Source: Thermoflexibacter ruber (lineage in GTDB: Bacteria > Bacteroidota > Bacteroidia > Cytophagales > Thermoflexibacteraceae). From it: a stretch of 64,000 nucleotides of DNA. Both the position numbers and the translations under genes were made by a program. Location: NCBI RefSeq assembly GCF_900113045.1, contig NZ_FONY01000008.1:100368-164367 (forward strand), in the 5' to 3' direction. The notes beneath the pieces were generated by a model. That model was not told where the DNA came from. It saw nothing but the letters and a program-made list of their open reading frames with translations, and did no database searches. Below are positions 22,501-28,020 of the stretch, piece after piece. Each line of letters starts with the position of its first letter. Positions within the stretch are counted from its first letter, which is position 1.

Positions 22501-25500
22501 GCTCCCGCATACACCGCACCGCCTAAAGTTGCACCATTGACTACATTAAACCAAGTCATGCCTCCGTCATCGCTAAATTGCCACTGATAAGTGACTCCTG
22601 GTGCGGCTAATGAAGCGGCAGAGGGCTGAGCAGTAAAAGTAGCTGTACCGCCTACGCAGATAGACTGATTGGTAGGACCTGAAACAAAAGTAGGCAATGG
22701 GTCGACATTAACTACTTGGGTGGCTACTGCTCCCCCTGTACAAAATGCGGCATCTGTTACTATCAATTCTATGGTATAAGTACCAGAAGCAGAGAAAGCA
22801 TAGTTTCCTATCATACCCCAAGGTGCAGGGTCAGGATTAGGCGTAACGGTGGCATTAAAAGTAGCTACTAAAGGTCCCGCAGTAGAGGGAGTAGTAACAC
22901 CCGCAGGATTTTGATATACGTTCCAAACTCCTAATAAGTTTTTCGGATTTACGTTTGTATTGGCTTGACCTGTAAATAAAACAGGCTCATTAGGACATCT
23001 ATCAAATGGCGTAACGGAGATAATAGAAGCTACTATGGTAGGGTCGACTATGGTAATGAATTTTTCTATTTCCGCAGGACACCCGTCAGGCACACCACCT
23101 TGATTGAAGGCACTACGTACCTGCAAACGCACTAAATAAGTTTTTGCAGTAGTAAAAGTAAAAGAAGGATTTTGGTCGCTGGAGGTAAATAAAACTGGGT
23201 TATCGGGACCTGGCTGATTAGGACCATTATCTCCATCATAAATTGTCCAAGACCACCTATTTACTTGCGGATTCATTACCGGACCTGTCTGCGGGTCAGG
23301 AGTACTTAAGTCTTGGAAATTCACCACTACGTTTCGGCATATCTGTCCCCCACCTGTCCAAGTAAAGTTCGCATTAGGATAACCACTTACGTTTACTCTC
23401 ACTCCACCGGGAGAAGGATAAGCTACTCTACAAGAGGGAACAGAGCCATCTACTAAGGTAATATTAGGCAAGAAACTCCCTGAGGTAGTATAAGTATGGG
23501 TAATGGTTTTAGAGGTTTCGCCGGATGTAATTGTTTGTGTTTGAGTGGCAGAGCCATCGCCAAAATCCCAAATAATTTGTGTAGGATTTCCTGTAAAATT
23601 GGTAGCCGTAAATGTTACCATATCAGGTTTACAGAGGTTCGCAGGAGTGAAACTGAATGTGCCTCTGGGACCTGTAATTGTAACGAAGTTGGTCAAAGTC
23701 CTCACAATAGAACAGCCAGTAGCTGTATTAGTGGCAGTAAAAATCACATCAAATTGACGAGGAGCAGTAGGTGCATTGTATTCATTCGTAGCATTTTGGG
23801 AGTTAGCTTGGTTGCCATCACCAAACTGCCAATTGAAAGTCCAACCCGTTGGGTCGACATTAGAAGGAATAAAGCTACTTGTAAAACTGACGGCTTGTGG
23901 TGGGCAGTTTACGGTAATTCCTGAATTGCTACCATTCGCTCTGATGTCAAAATCCACATTGGTTACGGTAAAGTTTTGGCTTACAGTCCTCGAGCATCCT
24001 CCTACTGTATTGGTAACTGTGAGGCTTACGTTGTAAGTAGTAGAAGTTCCCGGTACAGTAGGAGCAGCGTAAGTATGCGTAGGATTTGCCGCAGTGCTTG
24101 TATTACCGTCTCCAAAGTCCCAAAAATAGGTAGCTGTGCCACCTGCATTGGTAGATGAAGTAAAACTCACGGGCGAACCTACACAAGCCGTTGTCCTATT
24201 GATAGTAAATGAAGCAGTGGGTCTATTGAAAATCTGCACAGTTACCGTTCTGGTTGCGATACAACCAGGTGCAGAAGGGCTGCCTGATTGCAAGGTATTA
24301 TTATCTCTTACTCTTAAAGTTACTGTGTAGCTTCCTGCGGTATTGAAAATATGAGAAGCATTTTGTCCACTTGCCGTATTATTTATTCCAGAAGCAGGGT
24401 CTCCGAAGTCCCATTCCCAACTTACGATGCTATTGCTATTAGGTACTATATTCGCCACGCCAGCAAAGTTGATAGGTACACCTGTACACCCTGCCAAACT
24501 TGGGGTAGCGTTGATATTGATATTCGGACCTTGAATATTAACGGTCTTGACTGCTCCTGAGTAAGCCTTTGTACAGCCATTGCTCAATACCAAAGTAAGC
24601 GTAGGATTGTAAAGCGTGTTACTTGGGGCATAAGTATGCACTACATTAGCCCCCACTGGATGTGGTAAGGTTACAATAGGCGAACCATCTCCAAAATTCC
24701 AAATATATTGACTTATAGTAATGCCGGGAGCGGTTATTGTGGAAGTACTTGCAAAACTGACTTGGTTGGCTGAGCAAGAAATAGCAGGATTAGGAGAAAT
24801 CGTAAAATCCACATTCACAGAAGCATCTGGCGAGATAGTGATTGTTCTTTGGGCAGTAGCTACGCACCCCATGCCGTTGTTCCCTGTGGCAGTCAAAGTA
24901 ATGGTATAGGTGCCTGGGTTCAAATATGTATTACAAATATTAGATAGAGTAGCAGGCGAAGAGGCACTACTAAAAGTTTGTGTATTCCCATCACCAAAAT
25001 TCACTACATAAATGGTAGGAGAGCTTGGTGAAGGAAGCGTACCACTAATATTTACACAAACTTGATTATTCGTAGGTGTTCCCGTACATACATCTGGTAT
25101 CCCACCTACTACTTGCAAAGAAGGGATAGGACTTTGTATTCCACCGGGGACGCTGTAATTAAATGGGACAGAAATAGGGCAGCCATTAAAGAAGGCAGTA
25201 GCCGTAAAACCTTGCGTTCCATTTTGAGTAAATAACCGACTTACATTAAAAGGTGAATTGGTAACACTAACAGGCGAACCTCCATCACTGAAGCTATAGA
25301 CTATGCTATCTGCTTCAAAACCAGGTGCAAATACAGGCGTAAAAGTAATTCCCGAGTCTTGACAGCCACCTGCTCCACCTGTTTGAGAAAAGCTTGTAAT
25401 TTGTGGAGGAGTACCTACCTTAATAGGAACAGGAGAAGTTACTCTTTTCACACAACCGTTAATGGTAGTAATTTCTATGGCAGGAATATAATTTCCTCTG

Positions 25501-27263
25501 GTATTATAAGTATAATTCACCAGAGCAGTAAAAGGAGTAGGCGGAGTATGCGTAGGGCTTGCTGTTACCTCATACGTACCGTCGCCGTCATAGTCAATAC
25601 GATACTGAGCAATTGGCTCTATCGCATTCATGCTTATATCAAAGTTGACCGTCAAAGGAGCGCATCCGATTCTTGGATTTCTTGGCACTATGGACAACTC
25701 TGGGTCAACCAAAGTAAGCACCCTTGTAACCGTAGTTTCACAGCCTGTAATATTATCTCTTACTGTAAGTTGTACATTATAAGTTCCAAACTGTTCGTAG
25801 ATGTTGCTCAAAGAATAACCAGTTGCAATAGGTCCTGTCAATCCTGGTCCTATGTTTTCTCCAAAATTCCAAGTATAAGTATAGTTAGGATTTTGCGCTT
25901 GCAGAGGAATAAAAGTTACATTTTTGGGCGTAAAACAAAATCCATCTGTTGGGGTGTTGGTAAAATTGGCATCAGGAGGGCTAACTACTGTAACGTTGTA
26001 TGGCTTGGTAACACTTCTTACGCAACCATCAGGATAGGTTACATCTAAGGTTACATTATACATGCCAGAGGTGGCAAAAGTTACATTGGGGTTAGCTTGA
26101 GTAGAGGTGGCAGGCGTACCTCCGGGAAAATTCCAAGAGAAACTCACTGCACCCGGCGAAGAGGCGTTAGTAAACTGTACCGTGCTTCCAGAACATATCT
26201 GATTAGTATTAGGCAAATTAAAATCTGCGGTCTGAGCGGCATTGATGGTAAATATTCTTGTAGCTATATCCCTACAACCTGTCGAGGAGATTGCCTCCAA
26301 AGTAATCGCATAAGTGCCTGGTGCATTGTAGGCATTGGGCGGTATGCTTGGGGGAGCGTTAGTAAGCGTAGTGATAGGAGAAAAAGGCAACTGGGGAAAA
26401 GTATTGTCAGGTCCGTTATAAAATCTCCATACATAACTGGTAATAGAACCCGCAGGGGCAGGGGTTGATGCAATCGTAGAAGTATTAGTAACCGAAGGTG
26501 CATAAGGGAACGAACAGGCTGGCGGTACGGGATTGATAGTAAAACTTGCTTGTGGGCGATGCCTTACCCTAATGTAAGCTGGTCTTTGGCGAATACCTAC
26601 GCACTCCTCGCCGGGTCTGCCTCCAAAAGTGCGTGTAGTCAAAGTTACTTGATAATCACCTGGTACAGGATAAGTGTAGGTAAAAGTAGTCTGGTTAGGG
26701 TCGGTAATGTCAAAAAAGTTCCCATTTCCCATATTCCACCTTCTACTTAGTACATTCCCAACAAAAGGCTGCGCCCCGTAATTCGCAATATCTGTAAAAG
26801 TAACAGGGTCGCCTACACAAACTTCTGTAATGTCTGCTGTAAAATCAGGCGTAGGAGTAGTATAAACAATGACTTGCTTAGTTACCTGTGCCAATAAGCG
26901 GCTATCCGTAGGAAAAGCAGGCGGTGGTGGGGTACTATATACCCTCAGTAAAACAGAGTAAATGCCAGGGGATAGATAACTTCTGCTTGGGCTGCTAATA
27001 GGAAAACCTCCAGACAATGTCGTTCCCAACTCCTGCTGCGAACCTGTATTGGTACCGTTACCAAAATCCCAGTGGTAGTACAAAGTAGCTGGCGACTGAG
27101 GGACTCCATTATTCGTAACTGTAGAGGAAAAATTGTAAGTCGCTACCCCGCAACCATTGGCAGAAATGGTGGCAGTAAAGTCTGCTACCCATTGAGCCTT
27201 TGAAGAAGTGCTTACAAACAACGTGCTAAGCAAAAAAATAATAATACGTATATATGGCTTCAT
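10257..27263 (-). CDS. Giant SprB-like modular surface adhesin, T9SS type B cargo (5,668 residues)
   Basis: One uninterrupted 17-kb frame. A signal peptide (about 1-24, cut at KAQ-W) is followed by about 15 PKD-type beta-sandwiches (about 26-1520; WDFGDGN, WNFGDGS, WQFGDGN), a few Ig-like modules (near 1520-1630 and between array modules 2 and 3), 31 PKD-like modules of about 85 residues (about 1632-4479), five DUF11-type modules of about 160 residues (about 4581-5380; VAKT...VRNYGN.ELTNVQVTDDL), two cadherin-like modules with 'SADG...Y.P' (5381-5575), and a type B T9SS sorting domain (5577-5668; EGFSPNGDGINDVF, IFNRWGNLIYE, GTYYYIVDL). The last is the gliding-motility-associated C-terminal domain. 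It should be exported by T9SS and displayed by the adjacent PorP/SprF protein. SprB of F. johnsoniae has similar size and logic; a role in adhesion or gliding is inference, since the ligand and motility of this organism are unknown. Confidence 0.95.
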   Translation of the reverse strand: MKPYIRIIIFLLSTLFVSTSSKAQWVADFTATISANGCGVATYNFSSTVTNNGVPQSPATLYYHWDFGNGTNTGSQQELGTTLSGGFPISSPSRSYLSPGIYSVLLRVYSTPPPPAFPTDSRLLAQVTKQVIVYTTPTPDFTADITEVCVGDPVTFTDIANYGAQPFVGNVLSRRWNMGNGNFFDITDPNQTTFTYTYPVPGDYQVTLTTRTFGGRPGEECVGIRQRPAYIRVRHRPQASFTINPVPPACSFPYAPSVTNTSTIASTPAPAGSITSYVWRFYNGPDNTFPQLPFSPITTLTNAPPSIPPNAYNAPGTYAITLEAISSTGCRDIATRIFTINAAQTADFNLPNTNQICSGSTVQFTNASSPGAVSFSWNFPGGTPATSTQANPNVTFATSGMYNVTLDVTYPDGCVRSVTKPYNVTVVSPPDANFTNTPTDGFCFTPKNVTFIPLQAQNPNYTYTWNFGENIGPGLTGPIATGYSLSNIYEQFGTYNVQLTVRDNITGCETTVTRVLTLVDPELSIVPRNPRIGCAPLTVNFDISMNAIEPIAQYRIDYDGDGTYEVTASPTHTPPTPFTALVNYTYNTRGNYIPAIEITTINGCVKRVTSPVPIKVGTPPQITSFSQTGGAGGCQDSGITFTPVFAPGFEADSIVYSFSDGGSPVSVTNSPFNVSRLFTQNGTQGFTATAFFNGCPISVPFNYSVPGGIQSPIPSLQVVGGIPDVCTGTPTNNQVCVNISGTLPSPSSPTIYVVNFGDGNTQTFSSASSPATLSNICNTYLNPGTYTITLTATGNNGMGCVATAQRTITISPDASVNVDFTISPNPAISCSANQVSFASTSTITAPGITISQYIWNFGDGSPIVTLPHPVGANVVHTYAPSNTLYNPTLTLVLSNGCTKAYSGAVKTVNIQGPNININATPSLAGCTGVPINFAGVANIVPNSNSIVSWEWDFGDPASGINNTASGQNASHIFNTAGSYTVTLRVRDNNTLQSGSPSAPGCIATRTVTVQIFNRPTASFTINRTTACVGSPVSFTSSTNAGGTATYFWDFGDGNTSTAANPTHTYAAPTVPGTSTTYNVSLTVTNTVGGCSRTVSQNFTVTNVDFDIRANGSNSGITVNCPPQAVSFTSSFIPSNVDPTGWTFNWQFGDGNQANSQNATNEYNAPTAPRQFDVIFTATNTATGCSIVRTLTNFVTITGPRGTFSFTPANLCKPDMVTFTATNFTGNPTQIIWDFGDGSATQTQTITSGETSKTITHTYTTSGSFLPNITLVDGSVPSCRVAYPSPGGVRVNVSGYPNANFTWTGGGQICRNVVVNFQDLSTPDPQTGPVMNPQVNRWSWTIYDGDNGPNQPGPDNPVLFTSSDQNPSFTFTTAKTYLVRLQVRSAFNQGGVPDGCPAEIEKFITIVDPTIVASIISVTPFDRCPNEPVLFTGQANTNVNPKNLLGVWNVYQNPAGVTTPSTAGPLVATFNATVTPNPDPAPWGMIGNYAFSASGTYTIELIVTDAAFCTGGAVATQVVNVDPLPTFVSGPTNQSICVGGTATFTAQPSAASLAAPGVTYQWQFSDDGGMTWFNVVNGATLGGAVYAGATTDMLTITNGSLPLNGYRYRLAITKQNTTQCVGVSSVAGLTVSQVATTAVVNPSVINLCNGTTATLNGNTPTVGTGRWAKISGPLGGAITDELNPVTTVTGLQFGTYVYRWEITSGACPSSFADVTITNSQPANAGTNQNLCNAGSFTLTGNNPALSGGGTGQWTLVSGPSAVTFAPNDASPNVTVNGVIASATPYIFRWTITGAAGCGTTNANVQVLNSPLPTVTNPAPQTVCAGQNATFSVTGGALNYQWQVDDGSGSGFVDISNGVNYAGATTQTLTVINPTVLGFNGNRYRVRVTNPTTTCTNVSNDAQLIVLPNNTETISVLGANPICLGDNVTIRLSTTKVGYSYQLRVGATPVSGVPILTGDGNAQNFAAFAPTATATYNVLIVSPTFNGVSCSQQLSSTVTVVVNQPPSTSFAGANFEVCGTTATLNASVPTTGTGFWTVLEGTATIAPAQLTNPNATVTNISLGTNRLRWRVTNGVCPPSDSEVIITGKPVGVPADAGPDQTICANPMPTSATLAGNNPGTTGTGTWTRISGGATIDNPSQFNTTVSGLTLGANTFRWTVLDQCTNVTTFDEVTINVQNPVVPPSSIAPINLCGTNNTTITASAPINGTGLWTLVSGSGVFGNNTNPVTTVSGLANGANVFRWTVSNACGSEFTEVTVTVNPLGSPANAGPDQRLCVNTTTTTNLNATLPVNGIGQWTRILGGATITNSASNTTSVTNLTAGLNRFRWTVTDACGNTSTDDVDIFLDAAPTPANAGANQTLCAVNNATLAANTVNASNGETGTWVIISGTGIFSPNNNTPNATVTGLSNGNNVFEWRITNSCGTSSSQVTINVVPPPPVANAGPDQTFCGGTTILAATPLPMGSTGQWTIMSQPSGPPPIIVDSSNPNSVVTNLQVGTTVLRWTVSNSTGGVCPTTFDEVSITSQNSNVFAYAGPNVIQCGNTVTLTANTPAAGTNHYWILAPGTTLVSGTLGVPGGANGTPTITVTGLQLGSNVFRWTVGYIGTGCSSAISDVDITRVENTTPANAGPNQTVCQTIGSVTLNGNTPTIGSGTWSVVSVPAGANLTDISFVNPNLPNTVATGFNVVGNYVLRWEISNGACTPSSSTVQISVTAPPTIANAGTDQIICADNTTLNGNIITSGQGTWTVVSAPSGAGTITFGNANLHNTTASGFTVAGDYILRWTSRNGTACNPSESQVRITRLASPTVSNAGANQTVCATSFVLNGNTPAVGTGTWSVVAPTGATVTFSNINSPTATANGLTVNGDYTFTWTISNGICGSSASSVTITVNAPPTTAIVGATQNVCGSTTTLTGNNPTVGTGTWTVIAGGATVDFPNQFNSTVSGLTPGVNRFRWTITNGTCPASSADLLVNSFAPPSTANAGANSLVCSADGFLNAVAPSAGTGTWTLVSGSGAIISPNSPTTQVTGLGLGDNVFRWTVTNGVCPSAGNFSDVTLTRRGSVSLSVAGVSETICGSTYNLNANVPNAAAGETGTWSVIGGATIAPADINNPNAVATNLAVGFNIFTWTVTNGCATSVSSIVITRNDNVTPANAGTDQTVCTPTAQLSANQPTVGTGQWTLVAGSGVFANSGLFNTTVSGLSIGVNTFRWTISSPNCTPSFDEVTIIREEPPTPSFAGINQTICADNTTLNATPVTVGTGTWTVVSGTGSVVSPNSPISQVINLSVGTNILRWTTSNGTCPVSTSEVIITREAPPSTAFAGADQSTCNTTFTLAANTPAVGTGVWTVTAGSGVVTNPNSPTSTVTGLGLGINTFTWTVTNGSCPPSVSSVNITRVEAANTATVGANQVTCLTTANLTGNVPNAGSTGTWIVTAGGATVTDPSNPTSGVTGLTIGVNTFRWRIANACGFTDAFLTITRESPPTTATVGTNQTTCATTWNALSGNTPISGTGTWTVTAGTATVTDVNNSNSGVTGLSLGVNTFRWTIANSCGSSFAEVSIIREQPATVATVGTNQVVCSDVFPALSGNVPLIGTGQWTVTAGGATVTDPSNPNSGVTGLTVGINTFRWRIANSCGFTDAFVTITRQEAPTIANAGTNQSICATSTTLNGNVPMVGTGTWSLASAPSGFTGTVTFNNANQPNATVSGLTQAGDYTFTWTISNGICTPSQANVTISVIPTTFTANAGANQNLCGVTSTTLAGNTATGATGTWTQISGSLASITDINLANTTVTGLTVGTYVFRWTLTGGSCSPSSSDVTIRVAEPANAGPDQTLCAVTTTTLAGNTAIVGTGTWTQVGGAAATISNINSPTPTITGLNTGTYTFRWTISGSPCGTTSDDVVINVVGEPSAGANQVLCNTTSTTLAATAPVVGTGTWTVSPNAGVTIAAPNSPTSTVTGLTIGTVYTFTWTITGTPCILTPQSMTVTAAPNANAGLDQNLCNVTTTTLSGNTPLGGAIGTWTQIGGASATINNQNSPNTTVTGLTSGTYTFRWTISGGGCATSFDDVIVVVSTPANAGLDQNLCGVGITSTTLAATAPITGTGTWTKVSGPAGEMFANINSPTTTVSGLTNGTYIFQWEVTGGACPTTSDQMTILVSSPADAGADIDACNVTTVTLNAIPPTTGAGAWTQISGPSTANFSGNIANATVTNLQTGTYVFRWTITGSACTPSTDDVIVRIAENANAGPDQNICNTTTATLAGNTPISGIGTWTQISGNPVNITNQNSPNTTITGLTTGTYVFEWTLSGGTCGVSSDQVTINVSPTVSAGANQNLCGAVSTILNASNPIAGTGTWSQISGPAIASISNINIPNPTVSGLQAGTYVFRWTITGTPCPNLFSEVTIVNASVPNAGTNQTICFGNSLTMNAQPQIIGTGTWSQVSGPSTANFVNPSANNTAVTNLTVGTYVFRWTVAGTVCPQNNNDVTITVVGVSTTNANASVSDSEYCDNQAPPSVPITVSSTQNGVRYELRNQSGAVVASQTGTGSSITFNLSPAPTTTSTYTVFAIPNTSSITCNAVELQDKAVITVQVCEKQTIGLAKTVLPLSIQDDGSINVTYLLTVRNMGNTELTNIQVTDDLTTVFPAPATYRIVSPPSATGVLLANTGYTGTALNPNLLTGLGRLSAGETQTISFIVNVIPNATSGTYTNTAVARGERGNVVVTDRSTDGVNVDPDNDGDPRESTPTVFTLPPNLARPRIGIAKNVFSIVRQADGSYNVTYQITVRNYGNIELTNVQIVDDLNVTFPSPAQFSIVSAPSATGNLVGNASYTGTGANNLVVSGGRLAAGESQNVVFTVNLIPNTTNNITYRNTATARGQSGTVTVTDNSTDGTNPDPNGDGNPTEESPTPLTLPVDNTNNRPLIGVAKTITNVVRQGDGTYNVTYQITVRNYGNVELTNVQVTEDLNATFPSPAQFRVVGTPAATGNLIANAGFTGTGSNANLLNGGNLAVRESQTVSFTVNLTPNAATASYRNTAVGSGQNGTNRVTDASTDGFNPDPNGDGTPDENIPTVLSIPADSPRIGVAKTLLSAVRQANGSFNLTYLISVRNYGNVALSNVQVTDNLLNTFPSPAQFSVVIPPSATGNLVGNTGFTGTGSNINLLSSGTLGIGERQSISFTVNLIPNATTASFRNTAVGSAQDPTGRPTTDTSTDGLNPDPNNDGNPVEESPTIFNLPITDSGRPFLGVAKNLITPVRQADGSYNFTYQITVRNYGNTEITNLQVTDDLTSTFPSPAQFRVIGAPITTGNLISNANYTGRAGNSNLLSGGRLSIGESQTISFTVNVIPNTTSSAVYRNTAIGSGLAGNTPVTDTSTEGTNPDPNGDGNPSEDTPTTFVLSPESPVTPVPTRFVFTTDNCANTILTEKIILQNVGLVRITPLPNTVTLLRGVVSISADGTMIYRPALNAVGLDSLEYEVCNSLNQCAKGRIVINVLACTSKPPIVRPDEFGTDNCTELTGNILTNDEDPNKTQMKAKVVLNGLTQSGGVYSISADGRFNYLPPKGFVGRDSLVYEACNSTSPLSKCGTAKIYVDVLACEEIFIPEGFSPNGDGINDVFVIKGAERYDIKLQIFNRWGNLIYEDEHYKNTWNAIATVGILIGEGVPDGTYYYIVDLRNGQKPRVGFMTIQR
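11124..13523 (-). repeat. Five tandem DUF11-type modules (about 480 bp each)
   Basis: Five copies starting 'IG(I/V)AKT/N' and each carrying 'G(S/T)(Y/F/I)N(V/F/L)TY.(I/L)(T/S)VRN.GN', 'FP.PA.(F/Y)', 'G....(SF/VF)..N(V/L).PN' and a 'STDG.N.DP..DG.P' tail. The Asp-rich tail of each copy looks able to bind calcium, as in thrombospondin-type DP repeats. The copies are divergent enough at DNA level to be stable. Confidence 0.88.
13829..22370 (-). repeat. 31 tandem PKD-like modules with a conserved Cys pair (about 255 bp each)
   Basis: I counted 31 modules by the marker GTW/GQW/GRW in the protein. The consensus runs 'NAG.NQ..C....TL.GN.P..GTGTW....G......NPNSP.T.VTGL..G...FRWT(I/V).NG.C..S...V.I'. 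Nearly every module has one Cys near the start and one near the end. Modules 1-22 favour 'G.N.FRWT..NG.C'; modules 23-31 favour 'TGTYVFRWTITG..C', giving two subfamilies. Two Ig-like modules interrupt between units 2 and 3. The modules resemble K319L-type PKD domains. Confidence 0.85.
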
Positions 27264-28020
27264 ATAAATTAAAGAAAATTATCTAAAACAAAATTTGAAA
27301 GGAGCATAACAGATTGTTTAGGAAGAAGAAAGATGTAGATAGATGATAGCTTTTATTGATAAGTATTTTCCTTAGGTACAAAGGTATAGAGTTGTAGTGT
27401 TTGTTTTTTCTTTTTTCTATCAAACGGACTTTTACTCGTACTAATGCGTCTTTTTAAAGACTACTAACTTGTATTTTTAACTTGCGATAAGAATTTATAT
27501 TAATAAAAGTTAATACGATGCTATTTTAATAGCAAATGTAGCTAATTTACAGCCCTGTGAGAAGCAATATTTGTTCAGTCAATAAAGTTTACTTTTTATC
27601 AATTATCATTATTCATAGTAACATTTAGATTTTTCAAATTTTGTATTATGTTAAAACTTTAACTTATGAATTTTTTACTGAGATGTAATGTAATTTTTCT
27701 TATTAAATGTAGAATTAAAAGATACTTACACATTTATTAATACTTTTTTAACCTTGTAGTGCTTTTCATCTACCTTCTAATAGTTTCAAGGGTTTTATTC
27801 ATGCGAAAATAGGCATATTACCTTTCCCAAGAGCTATGTAAGTTTTATTTTGTAATAAGGAAAAAAAAGCAATAAATGTAACAACTTAATTTTCACTTAT
27901 CGTGTTGTCTAAATATTAAATTCTTGTTTTTCAATATATTGTGTATATTTGTAAGAAAGACTTCTCCCCTTGTTGGACTTAATGCCTTTGATTTGTGAGT
28001 AAAAATTGCGATTTGAAATC
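27264..28020. other. Long divergent intergenic region between adhesin and PP2C phosphatase genes
   Basis: 757 AT-rich bases with no credible gene. On the minus strand a TACCTTTG box (27386-27379) fits the Bacteroidota -7 element for the giant gene, giving a leader of about 110 bases, but I see no matching TTG at the right distance. On the + strand a good promoter lies at 27924-27951. The rest may hold regulator sites; none is recognisable. Confidence 0.5.
27924..27951 (+). promoter_or_regulatory. Bacteroidota-type promoter for the first TPR/PP2C phosphatase gene
   Basis: TTG (27924-27926), 17-base spacer, TATATTTG (27944-27951), matching the TTG / TAnnTTTG consensus. Transcription would start near 27958, about 60 bases before the ATG at 28021. 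Confidence 0.65.

Noticed and set aside
10695..26750. Many open frames on the + strand opposite the giant gene, up to about 229 codons
   Set aside because: They mirror the repeat period of the adhesin coding strand and are Cys/Arg- or Val/Pro-rich translations without recognisable domains. The minus frame is one 5,668-codon gene with clear domains.
27664..27738. 24-codon frame in the gap between adhesin and phosphatase genes
   Set aside because: Too short and AT-driven in composition; no ribosome site or family resemblance.
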